Of a stretch of DNA of 64,000 nt, positions 44,974-56,413 are shown one piece after another; the stretch's first letter is position 1; each line of letters begins with the position of its first letter. Origin of the DNA: 62-47 sp044463945 (lineage in GTDB: Bacteria > Pseudomonadota > Alphaproteobacteria > Rhizobiales > Xanthobacteraceae). Location: positions 1-64,000 of the forward strand of contig JBIQLW010000009.1 in the NCBI GenBank assembly GCA_044463945.1. The letters are read 5' to 3'. The notes beneath the pieces were generated by a model, which saw only the letters and a program-made list of their open reading frames with translations, did no database searches and was not told the origin of the DNA. Position numbers and translations under genes: made by a program.

Positions 44974-46719
44974 ATGGCCGACCAGGACGATGTCCTCCAC
45001 CTGATCGACGACACCGGACCCGCCCTTTCATCGTCTCCCGCCCGCAAATGGAAAATCGCGGTGATCGACGACGATCCGGCGGTCCATGAAGGCACCCGCT
45101 TCGCGCTCAGCGACTACGTGCTGAACGGCCAGGGCCTCGACATCCTCTCCGCCTATTCCGCCGCCGAGGGCCGCGAACTGATGCGCCAGCACTCCGATAT
45201 CGCGGCGGTGCTGCTCGACGTCATCATGGAAACCGATTCCGCCGGCCTCGACCTCGTTGAATTCATCCGTAACGAAATCCGCAACGAAACCGTGCGCATC
45301 GTGCTGCGCACCGGCCAGCCCGGTCAGGCGCCCGAGCGCCGGGTGATCGTCGATTACGACATCAACGACTACAAGGCCAAGACCGAACTGACCGCCGACA
45401 AGCTGTTCACCTCGCTCACCGCGGCGCTGCGCAGCTACCAGCAGCTCGAACGCATGGTGCAGACCCGGCGCGGCCTCGAAATCATCATCGACGCCGCCTC
45501 CACGCTTTACGACTTCAAGTCGATGCAGCGGCTGGCGGAAGGCGTGCTGACCCAGATCTCCTCGCTGCTCAACGTCGATTGCGCCGGCATCCTGGTGCTG
45601 CGCGACGGCGGCAGCGTCAGTGACGATTTCGCGGTGCTCGCCGGCTCCGGCTGCTACAGCCGCTTCATCGGCAGCGCCGGGCCGCGCGCCCTCGACAACG
45701 ACTTGCGCCAGATGGTCGAGGACGCCTTCCGCCGCCGCAAGCACGAATTCGCCGATCACCGCACCGTGCTCTACATCCGAACCGGCAGCGGCCGCGAGGT
45801 GGTGGTGCTGCTGCAAGCCGAGCGGCCGCTGTCGGAAACCGACCGCGCGCTGGTGGAGATTTTCGGCAGCCGACTGTCGATCGCGTTCGACAACGTCATC
45901 CTCTACCAGCAGCTTCACGAGGCCAACACTCAGTTGGAGGATCGCGTGGCGCAACGCACCCGCGCCCTGATGCTGGCCAACCGGCGGCTGTCGGCCCAGT
46001 GGCTGCGGCTCCAGCGCGCCAACGGCTTCAAGAACGAGATCCTCGGCACCGTCGCCCATGACCTGAAGAACCCGCTCGGCGTCATTCTCGGCCGCACCGA
46101 GATGCTGAGCGAACTGATCGGCGCCAATGCCTCGCGCGACAGCATCGCCGCCCAGGTCACCCATATCCGCGACGCCACGCGGCGGCTGACCTCGATGGTC
46201 GATCACCTGATTTCCGATGCCATGGCCGACGCCTTCGACATCACCATCCGCCGCGAGCCGGTGGACATCGCCGCGCTGGTGACCGAGGTCGCCGAGGCCA
46301 ACCGGCTGTCGGCCGCCAACAAGCAGCAGGTCATCGCGGTGTCGGCCCCGCCCGACCGCCAGACCATGTGCGACGCCGACCGCATGAGGGAGGCGATCGA
46401 CAACCTCGTCAGCAACGCCATCAAGTACAGCCCGATCGGCGGTGACATTTCCTTGGGCGTGGTCTACGAGCCCGACCATGTGGTCATCCGCATCACCGAT
46501 CAGGGCGCGGGGCTGTCGCCGGAGGACCTCGGCCGGCTGTTCGGCCGCTTCCAGCGGCTGTCCGCCAAGCCCACCGCCGGCGAAAGCTCCACCGGCCTCG
46601 GGCTATCGATTGTTAAACGCATTGTCGATATGCACGGCGGGACCATCACCGCCGACAGCCCCGGCCCCGGCCAGGGCGCTACCTTCACGATCCGACTTCC
46701 CGTGACTGCCGCAGCATGA
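44974..46719 (+). CDS. receiver-DUF3369-histidine kinase hybrid
   Basis: A soluble 581-residue protein: N-terminal receiver (acidic IDDD at 31-34, phospho-Asp in LLDVIM at D82, Lys in DYKAKTEL), a DUF3369/GAF-like sensing part (about 150-310: FKSMQRLAEGVLTQISSLLN), a coiled coil (LHEANTQLEDRVAQRTRALM), then HisKA with H362 in VAHDLKNPLGVILGR and a HATPase domain (LVSNAIKYSP, GAGLSPED, STGLGLSIVKRIV). No transmembrane segment. The N-terminal receiver probably takes a phosphate from another kinase. Only one base separates it from the next regulator, so they are a pair. Confidence 0.88.
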   Translation: MADQDDVLHLIDDTGPALSSSPARKWKIAVIDDDPAVHEGTRFALSDYVLNGQGLDILSAYSAAEGRELMRQHSDIAAVLLDVIMETDSAGLDLVEFIRNEIRNETVRIVLRTGQPGQAPERRVIVDYDINDYKAKTELTADKLFTSLTAALRSYQQLERMVQTRRGLEIIIDAASTLYDFKSMQRLAEGVLTQISSLLNVDCAGILVLRDGGSVSDDFAVLAGSGCYSRFIGSAGPRALDNDLRQMVEDAFRRRKHEFADHRTVLYIRTGSGREVVVLLQAERPLSETDRALVEIFGSRLSIAFDNVILYQQLHEANTQLEDRVAQRTRALMLANRRLSAQWLRLQRANGFKNEILGTVAHDLKNPLGVILGRTEMLSELIGANASRDSIAAQVTHIRDATRRLTSMVDHLISDAMADAFDITIRREPVDIAALVTEVAEANRLSAANKQQVIAVSAPPDRQTMCDADRMREAIDNLVSNAIKYSPIGGDISLGVVYEPDHVVIRITDQGAGLSPEDLGRLFGRFQRLSAKPTAGESSTGLGLSIVKRIVDMHGGTITADSPGPGQGATFTIRLPVTAAA

Positions 46720-46720
46720 C

Positions 46721-47461
46721 ATGAGCCAGAGTCCGCACATCATCATCGTTGACGACGAAGCCCCGGCCCGGGAGATGGTCGGCGACTACCTGCGGATGCA
46801 CGGCTTCGCGGTGACACTGTGCGACGGCGGCAAGAGCCTGCGCGACACCATCGCCGCCGGCGTGCCCGATCTCGTGGTGCTCGACCTCAACATGCCCGAG
46901 GAAGACGGCCTGTCCATCATCCGCGACCTCAAGGCCCGCACCAACGTCCCGGTTATCATGCTGACCGCGACCGCGAGCCCGATCGACCGCGTCGTCGGGC
47001 TCGAACTCGGCGCCGACGACTATGTCGCGAAACCCTGCGAGCTGCGCGAACTGATGGCGCGGATTCGGTCCGTGCTGCGGCGCACCGGCAAGCCGGCTGC
47101 CGGGGCCGCCGCCCCCGCCGCCACGAGATCGGACGCCGACCACCACCTCGTGCGGTTTGGCACCCGCTGGCTCGATCTCGACGCCCAGGCGCTGCGCGAC
47201 GACGAGGGCAACGAGCACCCGCTGACGGCGTCGGAGTTCGGCCTTTTGAAAGTGTTTGCCGCCAATCCCAAGCGGGTTCTGTCGCGGGAGCGCCTGCTGG
47301 AACTGGCCAATGCCCGCGACGCCGAGGCGTTCGACCGCGCCGTTGATCTGCGGATCATGCGGATCCGGCGCAAGATCGAGCCCGATCCGGCAAAACCCTC
47401 GGTGATCCGCACCATCCGCGGCGGCGGCTACCTGTTCAGCCCGGCCGGGGACAAGGCGTAA
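46721..47461 (+). CDS. OmpR-family response regulator
   Basis: 246 residues: receiver with DDE pair (D11, D12), phospho-Asp in VVLDLNMP (D55), T82 and K104, a linker of Pro/Ala, then a winged-helix domain (LTASEFGLLKVFAANPKRVL; VDLRIMRIRRKIEPD). It follows the hybrid kinase directly and is presumably its output. Targets unknown. Confidence 0.9.
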   Translation: MSQSPHIIIVDDEAPAREMVGDYLRMHGFAVTLCDGGKSLRDTIAAGVPDLVVLDLNMPEEDGLSIIRDLKARTNVPVIMLTATASPIDRVVGLELGADDYVAKPCELRELMARIRSVLRRTGKPAAGAAAPAATRSDADHHLVRFGTRWLDLDAQALRDDEGNEHPLTASEFGLLKVFAANPKRVLSRERLLELANARDAEAFDRAVDLRIMRIRRKIEPDPAKPSVIRTIRGGGYLFSPAGDKA

Positions 47462-47504
47462 CGTCGCGACACTTTATTGTGTGATGCCGCGACATTCTGT
47501 CCCG

Positions 47505-47537
47505 AATGTTTCATTTTGCAGTGCAAAATGAAACATT
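47505..47537. promoter_or_regulatory. 33-bp perfect AT-rich palindrome
   Basis: AATGTTTCATTTTGCA, one G, then TGCAAAATGAAACATT: 16-bp arms around a single base. It lies 44 bp after the regulator stop and 110 bp before the ECF sigma gene. The AT-rich stem and the lack of a U-run argue against a terminator; a dimer-binding operator or a hairpin RNA is more likely. A smaller GATGTT-CTGA-AACATC lies near 47575. Confidence 0.55.
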
Positions 47538-47646
47538 TCTTTCACCGACGAAACCTTTTTCCCCTTGGCATGGAGATGTTCTGAAACATCCGCCGGATAG
47601 GAATCTCCCTCAACAACGCCGCAAAAGGCGACACAGGGAGCCGGTC

Positions 47647-48258
47647 ATGCACAACATCATCGCCATCAATGCCGCCGCACGGCAGGGGATTCTGGCCGCG
47701 CAAGCAACCTCTGACGAAATGCTGCTGGAGGGGATCGCCGATGGCAGCAAGTCCGCGATGCACATCCTTTATGCCCGCCACCGCATCCGGGTATACCGCT
47801 TCGTCCTGCGCATGGTGCGCGACACAACCACCGCGGAAGATCTCGTCAGCCAGGTGTTCCTCGACGTGTGGCGGACCGCCGGCCAGTTCGAGGGCCGCGC
47901 GCAAGTCTCGACCTGGCTCTTGTCGATCGCCCGCTTCAAGGCGCTGACCGCGCTGCGCCAGCGGACGCACGAAAACCTCGATCAGGAGGGCGTGCAGGAG
48001 AGCGCCGACCACGCCGATACGCCCGAGGCCGCGCTCGAACGCAGCAAGACCCGCGCCATCCTGCGCGCCTGCATCGCCAAGCTGTCGCCGGCGCATCGCG
48101 AGATCATCGACCTCGTCTACTACCACGAGATGTCCGTCGAGGAGGCCGGCCGGATCATCGGCATCCCGCAGAGCACGGTGAAGACCCGCATGTTCTACGC
48201 CCGCAAGCAACTCGCCGAACTGCTTAAGGATTCGGGCATCAACAGCATCGCCGCCTGA
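47647..48258 (+). CDS. ECF-type RNA polymerase sigma factor
   Basis: 203 residues with sigma region 2 (TAEDLVSQVFLDVWRTAGQF, STWLLSIARFKAL) and region 4 (LSPAHREIIDLVYYHEMSVE, GIPQSTVKTRMFYARKQL). AGGGAG precedes the ATG at 47647. No anti-sigma gene is adjacent. Its promoter region holds the 33-bp palindrome. Confidence 0.9.
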   Translation: MHNIIAINAAARQGILAAQATSDEMLLEGIADGSKSAMHILYARHRIRVYRFVLRMVRDTTTAEDLVSQVFLDVWRTAGQFEGRAQVSTWLLSIARFKALTALRQRTHENLDQEGVQESADHADTPEAALERSKTRAILRACIAKLSPAHREIIDLVYYHEMSVEEAGRIIGIPQSTVKTRMFYARKQLAELLKDSGINSIAA

Positions 48259-48362
48259 TCCGGCCGCGACCGCAAACCTCCAGGCCCGCCCGGCCCGGCC
48301 GCGATGCCCCGCGGCCGGGTCGCGCGTTATGGCCGGCGCGTCCGAGTTGACGGCGGCGCAAG

Positions 48363-49445
48363 ATGCGATACATCGCCGCCATGCTTCCCGCCGCCGTCCG
48401 CTCGTCGACATTGCTGCACACCCTGGAAACCCTGCTGCTCGGTACCGCCGGCGGGCTGCTGTTTCAGTGGGCGCAACTGCCGGGCGGCTTGATCTCGGGT
48501 GCGATGATCACCGTCGCGGCCGCGGCCTTTGCCGGCCGGCCGCTGGGAATGCCGCCGCTGCTTACCCAGACGGTGCTGGTGCTGCTCGGCATTTCGCTCG
48601 GCTCGCTGGTGTCGCGCCAGATGCTTCAGGACATCAGCGCCTATCCGCTGACGATCTCGCTATTGGCGCTCGCCACCGTCTGCGCCACCTTCGGCAGCAA
48701 CGTCTATCTGCAACGGGTGCATGGCTGGGACCGCACCTCGGCGCTGCTCGCCGGCAGTCCGGGCGCGCTGTCGCAGATCGTGATGCTGGCAAGCGAGAAG
48801 AACGCCGACGTCGCCGGCATCGCCGTGGTGCAGACCATGCGCGTCATCATCCTGACAGCCGGCCTGCCGCTGCTGCTGGCGGCCGGCGGCCTGTCGTCGC
48901 CCGCCCCGGCCACGACCGCACCGGCCATCGCCACGCCGGGCGAGCTTGCAAGCCTCGTGGCGGCGGCGCTCGCGGCGGCATGGCTCATGCGCCTGATCCG
49001 CTTTCCGGCAAGCTGGATGTTCGGCGCCATGCTGGGCTCGGCGCTGCTGCACGGCTCCGGCATGATCGAGGGCGGCCTGCCGCCGGTGGCCCGCGCCGCG
49101 GCGCTGATCGGCATCGGCGCGCTGATCGGGACCCGTTTCGCCAGAATCTCGGCGCGGACGGTGCTGCGCTACATGGGAGCGGCGCTCGGCTCGTTCGCCG
49201 TCGCCATCGTGGTGTCGGCGCTGTTCGTCGCGGCGGTCTTCATGACCACCGATATCCGGTTGAGCGACCTCATGGTGGCGTTCGCGCCCGGCGCGATGGA
49301 CGCGATGCTGGCGCTGGCGTTGACGCTGCACATCGATCCGGTGTTCGTCGGCGCGCACCATCTGGCGCGGTTCGTGTTCGTCAGCATCGTCACGCCCGGC
49401 ATCGTCCATCTGTTCGACCGGCCGCAGGACGACGCCGACGATTGA
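48363..49445 (+). CDS. AbrB-family membrane protein
   Basis: A 360-residue polytopic protein of the AbrB/AmoA transporter-like family (not the DNA-binding AbrB), with two repeated halves of hydrophobic helices: LISGAMITVAAAAFAGRPLG and PASWMFGAMLGSALLHGSG, each followed by a Gly-rich stretch, and AFAPGAMDAMLALALTLHID. An alternative start at 48381 (MLPAA) is possible. The substrate is unknown. Confidence 0.82.
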   Translation: MRYIAAMLPAAVRSSTLLHTLETLLLGTAGGLLFQWAQLPGGLISGAMITVAAAAFAGRPLGMPPLLTQTVLVLLGISLGSLVSRQMLQDISAYPLTISLLALATVCATFGSNVYLQRVHGWDRTSALLAGSPGALSQIVMLASEKNADVAGIAVVQTMRVIILTAGLPLLLAAGGLSSPAPATTAPAIATPGELASLVAAALAAAWLMRLIRFPASWMFGAMLGSALLHGSGMIEGGLPPVARAAALIGIGALIGTRFARISARTVLRYMGAALGSFAVAIVVSALFVAAVFMTTDIRLSDLMVAFAPGAMDAMLALALTLHIDPVFVGAHHLARFVFVSIVTPGIVHLFDRPQDDADD

Positions 49446-49457
49446 GCCGGCCGCCGC

Positions 49458-50000
49458 CTACGCCGGCCGCGACAGATGCCGGATGCCGAGCAGCGCCAAG
49501 GCCGCGATCAACAGCGACAGCAGCACGTTGTAGCCGGCCATCGACAGCCCGAGGAAACGCCACTGCACCTCGTCGCAACGGACCACTTTCACGGTATCGA
49601 GCCGCGACAGCAGATCGCCGGCGCTGCCGAGATTGGTCACCGGCCCGCTGCAATCGGTTGGTCCCTGCCACCATTGCCACTCGACGCCGGCGTGATAGCC
49701 GCCGAGCACGGCATTGCCGAGCGCCGCCAGCGCCACGATCAGCAATCCCGCATAGACCAGCCAGCGCGGCCCGCCGCGCCCGGCGACGACCGCGACCGCG
49801 ATGGCGAGGGGAACCGCGAGATAGTAAGCGTAACGCTGTTCGAGACACAGCGGACAGGGTTGCAGGCCGAGCACCAGTTGGAAGAACCACGCTCCGGCCA
49901 GCGTCAGCGCCGCGATGACGGCGATCAGCGCGGCGCAGAACGAGACGGCTCTGGCCTGGCCCCATTGCGAAGCCGGTTTCGCGGCGGTTGAAAAGGTCAT
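49458..50000 (-). CDS. dsbB: disulfide bond formation protein DsbB
   Basis: A 180-residue four-helix membrane protein that re-oxidises DsbA using quinone. It has the first active pair CPLC (in GLQPCPLCLEQRYAYY) and a periplasmic second pair, C in TDCSGP and C in VVRCDEVQW. ATG at 50000 is preferred to a GTG three codons upstream. Confidence 0.93.
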   Translation of the reverse strand: MTFSTAAKPASQWGQARAVSFCAALIAVIAALTLAGAWFFQLVLGLQPCPLCLEQRYAYYLAVPLAIAVAVVAGRGGPRWLVYAGLLIVALAALGNAVLGGYHAGVEWQWWQGPTDCSGPVTNLGSAGDLLSRLDTVKVVRCDEVQWRFLGLSMAGYNVLLSLLIAALALLGIRHLSRPA

Positions 50001-50095
50001 TCGCGACACTCTCGATTAACGGCCTTCGCAATATCCGCGGGCGGCCGCGCTGTCGAGGCGGCGGCGATCACAGCGCGGTGACCGTGCACTACGAG

Positions 50096-50172
50096 AAGTC
50101 ATTGCCGGGCTTGACCCGGCAATCCATCATTTTCAGAAAGATGGATGCGCGGATCAAGTCCGCGCATGACGG
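50096..50172. repeat. GCCGGGCTTGACCCGGC-type double palindrome
   Basis: The first hairpin is TTGCCGGGCTTGACCCGGCAA and the second GCGCGGATCAAGTCCGCGC. It is the same layout as 23140-23229 with other stem bases. It lies between dsbB and csoR. Confidence 0.75.
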
Positions 50173-50201
50173 CGGATGATTCCGTCAAACGCGGAAAGGC
50201 G

Positions 50202-50477
50202 CTAGCGCGCGGCGCGGCCGATCACGTCCATCAGTTCGGCGATCTTGGCGCGCTGGTCGGCCTTGTCGCCGCTTCGGATGGCGTGCTCGACACAATGGCT
50301 GACGTGATCGCGCAGCACTTCCTCCTCGACGCGGCGCAGCGCCGCCCGCACCGCCGAAATCTGCGTGACGATATCGATGCAGTAGCGGTCGTCCTCGACC
50401 ATGCGCGACAGCCCGCGCACCTGTCCTTCGATCCGGTTCAAGCGTTTGGCCACCGTGGCCTTGATCTCTTTTCGCAT
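50202..50477 (-). CDS. csoR: copper-sensing repressor CsoR
   Basis: A 91-residue all-helical repressor (KATVAKRLNRIEGQVRGLSR start). The Cu(I)-binding set of the family is present as C33, H58 and C62 (RYCIDIVTQ, DHVSHCVEH), with H and C four apart as in CsoR rather than the formaldehyde or nickel sensors. It is divergent from copA with the operator between them. Confidence 0.92.
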   Translation of the reverse strand: MRKEIKATVAKRLNRIEGQVRGLSRMVEDDRYCIDIVTQISAVRAALRRVEEEVLRDHVSHCVEHAIRSGDKADQRAKIAELMDVIGRAAR

Positions 50478-50484
50478 GACGGAT

Positions 50485-50505
50485 ATATACCCCCATAGGG
50501 TATAT
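50485..50505. promoter_or_regulatory. CsoR operator between csoR and copA
   Basis: ATATACCC-CCATA-GGGTATAT: 8-bp inverted arms, the pattern expected for CsoR. It is 8 bp from the csoR start and about 35 bp from the copA start, so Cu(I) should release both. Confidence 0.85.
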
Positions 50506-50539
50506 CAATCAAGCACCGTCATCGCTCAGGAACCGACCC

Positions 50540-53038
<2,499 letters not shown>

Positions 53039-53247
53039 CGCGGCGTACCGCAACGCGGCAGTTGCCCGCGTTGCGGCTTTGCCCATCGGCGGCCCGGCTG
53101 CCGGTGCTATCCGGAACATCGAAACCAGCCATCGATCATTCTCGTTTGCGTCATCGCGCGACGGTTGCGAAGATGGCGCGGGTCGCGACGTGACGGCGAG
53201 CGATGCCATCCGCCGTTGCCCGCCGGCCGGATGAAGGGTCGAGCCCG

Positions 53248-53643
53248 ATGACGCTGAAAATTCTGCCCGCCAACCTCGCGCTGAAGCGCGCCTACGATCC
53301 GCCGGACATCGCCGACGGCGTCCGCGTGCTGGTCGATCGGCTGTGGCCACGCGGCCTGACGAAGAAGTCCGCTGCAATTGATCGGTGGGCCAAGGAGGCC
53401 GCGCCCAGCACCGAACTGCGCAAATGGTACGGACACGATCCGGAGCGCTGGGACGAGTTCCGTCGCCGCTACACCGCCGAACTCAAGCACAAGACCGGCG
53501 AGCTTGCCGAACTGCGCAAGCTGGCCCAGGCCGGTCCCGTCACGCTCGTCTATGGCGCGCGCGACACCGCCCACAGCCACGCCATCGTGCTGCGGGACGT
53601 TTTGCTCGGCCATCATGCCGGAGCCAAACCTCACGCGCGATAG
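53248..53643 (+). CDS. DUF488-family protein
   Basis: A 131-residue protein with the family motif LVDRLWPRGLTKKS and the block ELRKWYGHDPERWDEFRRRY. The reported biochemical role of DUF488 proteins is not firmly established. ATG at 53248. It lies after copA with a 209-bp gap; a link to copper is not shown. Confidence 0.85.
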   Translation: MTLKILPANLALKRAYDPPDIADGVRVLVDRLWPRGLTKKSAAIDRWAKEAAPSTELRKWYGHDPERWDEFRRRYTAELKHKTGELAELRKLAQAGPVTLVYGARDTAHSHAIVLRDVLLGHHAGAKPHAR

Positions 53644-53718
53644 AGCATCCCTCCCCGCCCCTTCTTTCCCTCCTCTTTTGGAGGCAAGTCAGGGAAGACA
53701 AGGGACAACAGGAGCCCG

Positions 53719-53836
53719 ACCGGAAACGAGGCGTCATCGTCGCGAAGGCGGACAATCCAGTAATCCATGCGAATGCGTGGCGAATTGATCCGATACGGAA
53801 TACTGGATACTCCGTCTTCGCGAAGCATGACGGTTA
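53719..53836. repeat. two-hairpin intergenic repeat, copy 8
   Basis: The left hairpin is TCGTCGCGAAGGCGGACAAT (stem partly degraded) and the right hairpin TACTCCGTCTTCGCGAAGCA. Both arms have mismatches, so this is an older copy. Confidence 0.7.
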
Positions 53837-53889
53837 TTGTGCCCCGCGTCTGTCGAAACGTCCGGCCAGACACTCAGACGCATCCCGCC

Positions 53890-54207
53890 TCACTTCGGCG
53901 CAATCGCGAGCCGGCCTTTCATGTTGGGATGAAAGCGGCAGTAATATTCGACCTTGCCCGCCTTCTTCAGCACAAACGAGACCGTCTTTTTCGGCGGGAT
54001 CGTCACGTCCCAGTCGCCCTTGACGGTCGCGGTATGGGCCAGCCCGTCGTGGTTGACCCACTCGATGGTGTCGCCGACCTTGGCAGCGACATCGGCCGGC
54101 GCGAACACCAGCTTGTCGATGATGACGCGAATGGTGTCGGCCCGCGCCGGCACCGCCGCGAGCGCGCCCGCCGCCACGGCGAGCGCCGCAAGGAACGTCA
54201 GCCGCAT
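53890..54207 (-). CDS. periplasmic cupredoxin (plastocyanin-like)
   Basis: A 105-residue protein: signal peptide (LTFLAALAVAAGALAAVPARA) and a small type 1 copper domain, with ligands His in GLAHTATVKG and the C-terminal set CRFHPNM (Cys, His, Met). It could move electrons or buffer periplasmic copper. It is 11 bp after the DUF4142 gene in the same direction. Confidence 0.88.
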   Translation of the reverse strand: MRLTFLAALAVAAGALAAVPARADTIRVIIDKLVFAPADVAAKVGDTIEWVNHDGLAHTATVKGDWDVTIPPKKTVSFVLKKAGKVEYYCRFHPNMKGRLAIAPK

Positions 54208-54218
54208 CGGATGCGCTC

Positions 54219-54740
54219 CTATTTCAGCTCCGCCGCGACGTGCTCGGCGTGTTCGAGATGGCCCTGGAAGATCTTCACGCCGGTCTGGAGCAGGTCCTTC
54301 AACTCGGCATTGGACGAGGCCGGAATCAGCGTCGTCTCCAGCGCGCCGATCACCGTCTTGTGGAAGGCGACCTCGTTGGCGGCGTAAGCCTTGTCGTAGG
54401 CCGCGCCCTTCAGCTTCGCCAGTTCCGCCTGCTTGTCGGCGGCCTGCTTCGTCAGCGCGCGACTGGTGTCGTTGTCTTCCGGGGTCACCTTCAGCTTCTT
54501 GACCAGCGCCAGCGCCTGTTTGTTGACAGCCTCGTGGTCGCGCACCATGTCCCTGGCGAAGCTGACGACGGCCTTGTTCTTCGATTTCTTGATCGCCTGC
54601 TTGGCAGCCGTCACGTCGATGACGCCGGCGGTATAGGCGATGTGCGCGATCTGCGGATCGGTCGGCTTCGCCCCTTGCGCGAAAGCCGGACTGGCGAGCA
54701 GACAAACGGCGGCGAGCGCCGCGCTCCAACGAACGAACAT
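54219..54740 (-). CDS. exported DUF4142 protein
   Basis: A 173-residue protein with a signal peptide (SAALAAVCLLASPAFAQG) and a helical DUF4142/PF13628 domain (ARDMVRDHEAVNKQALALV, HLEHAEHVAAELK). Many relatives are stress-associated, but the function is unknown. It pairs with the cupredoxin gene. Confidence 0.86.
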   Translation of the reverse strand: MFVRWSAALAAVCLLASPAFAQGAKPTDPQIAHIAYTAGVIDVTAAKQAIKKSKNKAVVSFARDMVRDHEAVNKQALALVKKLKVTPEDNDTSRALTKQAADKQAELAKLKGAAYDKAYAANEVAFHKTVIGALETTLIPASSNAELKDLLQTGVKIFQGHLEHAEHVAAELK

Positions 54741-54845
54741 GCTGAATCTCCCGTTGCCGGCATCACGGCGATGCCGGCCTGTGACGCTGTGAATGTCGAT
54801 TGGATGCGGCGCGCGCCGGGAGGTTCCTGAAAAAATGCGCGACGA

Positions 54846-56378
54846 TCACGCGGCGGCGCGCGCCGCGCGCTCCATTGCGAGTTCGGCCTCAAGGCTTGCG
54901 ATGTCGCGGTAGATCGAGGCGACCGCCAGCACCCGGCCGCGATGCTTGTAGCGCAGCAGGCAATCCTTGTCGGCGATGCTGCCATCGACCGCGATCTCGT
55001 CCCATTGCTCGGCATGGCCGACATAGTTGATCGGCACGTCGTAGTGCTGGCTCCAGAAGAACGGCACGGCGTCGAACGGGGTGCGCTCGCCCATCATGTT
55101 CAGCGCGGCGACCTGCCCCTGCCGCTCGGCGACCACCCAGTGCTCGACGCGGATGTTCGCGCCGCTGTGAACGTCGGGCCAGCGCGCGATATCGCCCGCC
55201 GCGTAGATATCGGGCGCGCTAGTTTGCAGACAGGCGTCGACGACGACGCCACGGTCGAGCGCGAGCCCGGCGCGCTCCGCCAGCGCCAGGCGCGGACGCA
55301 CGCCGACCCCGGCCACCACCAGATCGGCATCGAACGAACCGCCGCTTTTGAGCGTCACGCGCTTTCCGTCAAGACGTTCGACGGTGTCTTCGAGGTGAAA
55401 CACCACGCCGTGCGCCTCGTGCAGCGCGCGGACGAAATCGCCCATCTCCGCGCCCAGCACCCGCTCCATCGGTCGTTTCTCCGGGGCCACGACATGGACC
55501 TCGATGCCGCGCGTCCGCAGCGAAGCCGCGACCTCAAGTCCGATGAAGCTGGCGCCGATCACCAGCGCGCGCTTTGCGCCATCGGCGGCGGCGATGATGG
55601 CGCGGCAATCGTCGAGCGAGCGCAAGGTGTGGACCTGCGCGGGCGTCGCACCCGGAATCGGCAGCCGCACCGGCTCCGCGCCTGTCGCAAGCAGCAGTCG
55701 GTCGTAGGGTACGTCCGCGCCGTCCGCCAACGTCACCCGATGCCCCGCCGGATCGATGGCGGCGACCTCGACCTCGCATCGCAGATCGATATCGGCGTCG
55801 CGATAGTAATCGCCGGCACGCAGCGGCAGCCAGTCCTCCGGCGCGCTGCCGGCGAGATAGTCCTTCGACAGGTTCGGGCGATCGACCGGCGGCGCTCGGT
55901 CCTGACTCAACATCACGATGCGCCCGCCGAACGCCTTCCGCCGCAGCATCTCGGCGGCGGCAAAGCCCGCCGCGCCGCCGCCAACGATGACGATCCGCTC
56001 CGGCGCGTCGCGCGACGGCGCGCGGCCGGCGCGCGCGGGCACGATCCTGTCGCGCACCACGACGCGGTCGCCGTTACGCGCGACCTGCCAGACGTTCAGG
56101 GCATCGAACGCCGGCGCGCGGGTCGCTTCTCCGCTGCGCAGGCTGAAACAGGCGTGATGCCACGGGCAGCGGATGCTGTCGCCGACCACGAGCCCGTCGG
56201 CCAGCGGTCCGTGATAATGGCTGCAATGGGCGCCGATGGCGAACACCTCCGGCCCGGACTGCACGAGCAGCACCTCATCCTCCCCGACATGGCCCGACAG
56301 CTTGCCGTCGCGGAAATCGTTGAGCGTGACGCCCTGCGTGAGATCCGGCCCGGCGGGGGCGGCTTGATCCTGCGACAT
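54846..56378 (-). CDS. Rieske-domain FAD-dependent oxidoreductase (AIFM3-like)
   Basis: A 510-residue protein: N-terminal Rieske domain with ligands in HCSHYHGPLADG and IRCPWHHACFSL (Cys-His and Cys-His pairs), then a pyridine nucleotide-disulfide reductase-like FAD/NAD(P) domain (IVGGGAAGFAAAEMLRRKAFG, VIGASFIGLEVAASL, YAAGDIARWPD). Partners and acceptors are unknown. It follows the ECF sigma gene by 35 bp on the same strand, so it may be that sigma factor's target or co-transcribed gene. Confidence 0.88.
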   Translation of the reverse strand: MSQDQAAPAGPDLTQGVTLNDFRDGKLSGHVGEDEVLLVQSGPEVFAIGAHCSHYHGPLADGLVVGDSIRCPWHHACFSLRSGEATRAPAFDALNVWQVARNGDRVVVRDRIVPARAGRAPSRDAPERIVIVGGGAAGFAAAEMLRRKAFGGRIVMLSQDRAPPVDRPNLSKDYLAGSAPEDWLPLRAGDYYRDADIDLRCEVEVAAIDPAGHRVTLADGADVPYDRLLLATGAEPVRLPIPGATPAQVHTLRSLDDCRAIIAAADGAKRALVIGASFIGLEVAASLRTRGIEVHVVAPEKRPMERVLGAEMGDFVRALHEAHGVVFHLEDTVERLDGKRVTLKSGGSFDADLVVAGVGVRPRLALAERAGLALDRGVVVDACLQTSAPDIYAAGDIARWPDVHSGANIRVEHWVVAERQGQVAALNMMGERTPFDAVPFFWSQHYDVPINYVGHAEQWDEIAVDGSIADKDCLLRYKHRGRVLAVASIYRDIASLEAELAMERAARAAA

Positions 56379-56413
56379 GGTTTCCTCCCTGCGTGGACGC
56401 GGCCGTCGCGCGC

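Noticed and set aside
47516..47526. FNR/FixK box (TTGC...GCAA)
   Set aside because: Inside the 33-bp palindrome the half-sites are too close for a FixK site (one base between them instead of about four to six).
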